From positions 23,523,452 to 23,587,451 of the forward strand of contig OX637294.1 of assembly GCA_951799445.1 (NCBI GenBank): DNA of 64,000 nucleotides, written 5' to 3'. Source of the DNA: Pseudisothecium myosuroides. Lineage: Eukaryota; Streptophyta; Bryopsida; Hypnales; Lembophyllaceae. The notes beneath the pieces were generated by a model that did not search any database, was not told the origin of the DNA, and saw only the letters and a list, made by a program, of their open reading frames with translations. Shown piece after piece: positions 62,701-64,000 of this stretch (the first letter of the stretch is position 1; every line of letters begins with the position of its first letter). Made by a program: the position numbers and the translations under genes.

Positions 62701-62940
62701 CCCGAATTGTATCCTGAATTACATCCTATAATTATCACGCACCTGCTGTCGCGACCTTATGAACGCCTTGTCCTGAAACTCCTTCGGCACCGGCACCCCT
62801 TTCTCCATCTCCCGCTCCTCCCTCGCGATGCACCTCTGCATACTCAACCCCATGGCCCCTGCTGCAGGCCGCTGCAAGTGCATCGCAATCCTTCGCCTCA
62901 TACTCTGCCCATCCCCAGCACCAGCTCCGCAATTCGCCAT
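53743..62940 (-). CDS. ACS: Acetyl-CoA synthetase (AMP-forming, EC 6.2.1.1)
   Basis: Twelve exons join in phase: 62940-62743, 61668-61519, 61105-60790, 60184-60050, 59973-59891, 59229-59039, 58384-58180, 57072-56615, 55918-55828, 55192-55094, 54470-54351 and 53829-53743, giving 710 residues, the usual length. It converts acetate, ATP and CoA to acetyl-CoA through acetyl-AMP. Motifs in order: SIEDPSGFW (ACS N-terminal domain), [15 protein letters not shown], the ATP-binding [11 protein letters not shown] (about 319-329), [26 protein letters not shown] (about 467), YVTGDG, the hinge region [14 protein letters not shown], and [11 protein letters not shown] with the catalytic Lys near 665. All key residues are intact. 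Plant ACS is plastidial and peroxisomal forms are discussed; the N-terminus here ([17 protein letters not shown]) is short and not decisive. An in-frame TAA upstream supports the ATG at 62940. Confidence 0.93.
54100..56460. repeat. Related repeats in introns 11 and 8 of the ACS gene
   Basis: At about 54160-54220 the text CTTGCTATCTTGCCATTG corresponds to CTTTGCTATCCTGCCATTG at about 56435-56455, each followed by a GACA-type stretch and TTTAC or TTGTAC. A second pair is shared by introns 9 and 6: about 55555-55680 and 58610-58740 both contain GGCCTTCAA or AGCCTTCAAC, TTTGAATGGAAATGG and TTGTC. The introns therefore exchange or share small dispersed repeats. Confidence 0.5.
57073..58179. repeat. 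Intron 7 of ACS: four long tandem-like units
   Basis: Four diverged units start near 57140, 57370, 57545 and 57775. Each has a form of ACATTCTTTAGATTGAAAGG, then TTGGCAACA, then a GCATCAGATTCTGG-type stretch, then GAGTTTGTATAAATAAT, then GTGAGCTTCCTTCTTCATGA. Unit spacing is about 170-235 bases. A short CA repeat (about 57090-57112) lies just inside the intron start. Confidence 0.75.
59415..59610. repeat. Dispersed repeat in ACS intron 5
   Basis: Shares TGTTGGATCTT, GATTCTAGATTC, TTTTTTGGACATTGC and GTACATTTTAGGCAAGAAT with stretches at about 21860-22015 and, more weakly, 4975-5160. The copy near 21900 adjoins a Ty3/Gypsy chromodomain remnant, so this may be a fragment of that element's end. 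Confidence 0.55.
60190..60680. repeat. Tandem-like repeats in ACS intron 3
   Basis: Units containing TTGGTCAGATTTCCACAAA or GTCAGATTTCGAAAAATTC, followed by TCTATG, a CTAG core and AAGTCTACTGG or AAGTCTCCTGG, recur near 60205, 60285 and 60465. The tail GACAGAAACTGCATTGT-G/A-GCTA occurs near 60410 and again near 60670. Confidence 0.65.
62240..62735. repeat. Minisatellite of short AATTGCATCCC units in ACS intron 1
   Basis: About 490 bases of imperfect short repeats built on AATTGCATCCCA, AATTGGATCCCA and AATTGCATCGCA, with larger-order units such as CAAATTGGATCCCAAAAA that recur at roughly 100-110-base spacing. The block ends next to the exon 1 donor at 62742. The repeats keep long open frames in several frames on both strands, but these encode only low-complexity peptides. 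Confidence 0.85.
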
Positions 62941-63064
62941 CAATTCCAACAATTCAACTCCGACTTCTCGCACAAATTCTTATGATATTCGATCAGGCCC
63001 TTCCCTTCCCTTGCAAGTCCTTTCCAAGTTCAGTTCCTATGGGCTTCCCCGTCCAGTTTTTTTT

Positions 63065-63071
63065 TTTTATA
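63065..63071 (-). promoter_or_regulatory. Candidate TATA box of the ACS gene
   Basis: On the minus strand, CCTTATAAAA lies about 125 bases upstream of the chosen ATG. Further upstream, at 63140-63146, is ACGTGGC, an ABRE or G-box-like core, suggesting stress or ABA input. Both are motif matches only. Confidence 0.4.
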
Positions 63072-63279
63072 AGGTAATTCCAAGCTCCCTGTCCCTTACG
63101 GCACCTGGCTGCGTGAAGGGCTCACGGATCTCCCGCACAGCCACGTACCTTATCTGTGTTCGCAGATGATATTTTTGTAGGTTTGATTTAATAATGTGCA
63201 GATCCGTACTCGATGCTGTCCGAATCTCTCCTTTCTGTTGGCTCTCGGTCGAAGAAGGACGGAAGGCTTAGCATTGACA

Positions 63280-63418
63280 AAAGCTTCCACGAGGAAGTTT
63301 GAATAGGACCTTACTACAAAAGCTACAGTAGCCAATGCTACATGGACAACTGAAAGCTTCCATGAGGAAGTTTGAGTAGGACCTTACTAGAAAAGTCAGC
63401 CAATGCTACACGGACACA
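63280..63418. repeat. Tandem duplication, unit about 70 bases
   Basis: GAAAGCTTCCATGAGGAAGT with its AAAAGCTTCCACGAGGAAGT partner, then GAATAGGACCTTACTA or GAGTAGGACCTTACTA, then GCCAATGCTACA and GGACA, occur twice in succession. The block is about 340 bases upstream of the ACS ATG and may be part of its upstream region. Confidence 0.8.
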
Positions 63419-63419
63419 G

Positions 63420-64000
63420 CTTTTTTGTGGTGGGGTTGCTTGTGCAAACTATCTGGGAGTTCTTTGCGAGAGATGTATTGTTGTTTGAGACTTGGATAGG
63501 ATAATATTTTCAGTAGTTGGTATGGGTGGTAGGTATGTTGAGGATCCTTGTATAGTAGTGATATGAAAATTTCCGGGAGGAAGGGGGAGCGCACTATTTG
63601 GAATTCCATGGACAATCAAATTTGGAAATAGATTTTGAATTAGCTTGGGGAAGTGAAGGTATACAAATTAATTGCTCCAAAAAAATGCTTATGTTTTGAC
63701 AGCTATTCCTATACAATGAAAGGTAGGGATCACCTCCAACCATAGAATGCTTGTACATATTACTACTCTAAATTGAACTTTGTATGTTCACAAAAGTATC
63801 TAAAATTAACAAAACTTCAACTAGTCTTTTTTCCTAGCTATATTAAACTAGGTGTAAATTCCACCTTCTTAAATTGGTTTTATTAACAATATTTTCAGCA
63901 ATCTAATCCTTAAGAGGTTAGTAACACTTTGTGCGGGAACTTAATAATAACTAGTGTGCCTTGTGTCATTGCCACAACCAAAATAAAAGTAAAAAAAAAT
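63420..64000. other. Upstream intergenic DNA, nothing recognised
   Basis: Becomes AT-rich towards the window end. No gene, RNA or bounded repeat seen. Confidence 0.5.

Noticed and set aside
62061..62731. Long open frames with repeated CNL, GMQFG or PNCIPN units
   Set aside because: They lie in the minisatellite inside ACS intron 1 and exist in several frames on both strands at once, which is a property of the repeat length and base composition.
62941..62973. Upstream GTG start that would lengthen the ACS N-terminus
   Set aside because: Plant genes use ATG; the ATG at 62940 is the first one in frame after an upstream TAA.

Overview
The window looks like nuclear DNA of a land plant. It has AT-rich intergenic DNA, intron-rich genes with GT-AG junctions, a plastid-type J-domain/ferredoxin protein, a COR413 protein, and dense transposon debris. 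A broken NB-ARC/LRR gene whose 3' part encodes TPR units suggests a bryophyte, perhaps a moss, but that is inference. I could not identify the species.

Three host genes can be resolved exon by exon by joining open frames at GT-AG sites with matching phase: a COR413-type cold-regulated membrane protein (4-1540, +, 4 exons), a J-domain plus 4Fe-4S ferredoxin protein of the plastid DJC76/DJC77 type (11102-14565, -, 9 exons), and an acetyl-CoA synthetase (53743-62940, -, 12 exons). A fourth locus, 50301-53243 (+), is an NLR (NB-ARC, LRR, TPR) resistance-type gene whose reading frame is broken several times. It converges on the acetyl-CoA synthetase gene.

Most of 2400-42700 is transposon-derived. 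There are degenerate Ty3/Gypsy pieces on the minus strand (integrase end and chromodomain near 22000-22500, reverse transcriptase near 24300-24950, two related gag/protease copies at 32390-34940 and 40545-42200), a likely LINE remnant near 9050-9560, several hairpin or foldback MITEs, and a nearly intact Mutator-like element (MULE) at 42755-47191 with long inverted ends and a perfect 9-bp target duplication.

The most notable signal is a set of non-autonomous elements whose inverted ends begin CCC(C/T)TAAAGG or close variants and which sit between TTAA (once TTAT) tetranucleotides. I count at least nine bounded copies and several partial ones. One copy (33263-34435) lies inside one of the two related gag copies. 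The other gag copy has the uninterrupted site, with a single TTAA at 41372-41375, so the 4-bp TTAA duplication is seen directly. A second member is nested inside this copy. This resembles piggyBac target behaviour, which would be unusual in a plant; no transposase for the family is visible here.

The introns of the acetyl-CoA synthetase gene are themselves rich in tandem and dispersed repeats. I found no rRNA, tRNA or CRISPR array. All boundaries come from reading the sequence by eye.
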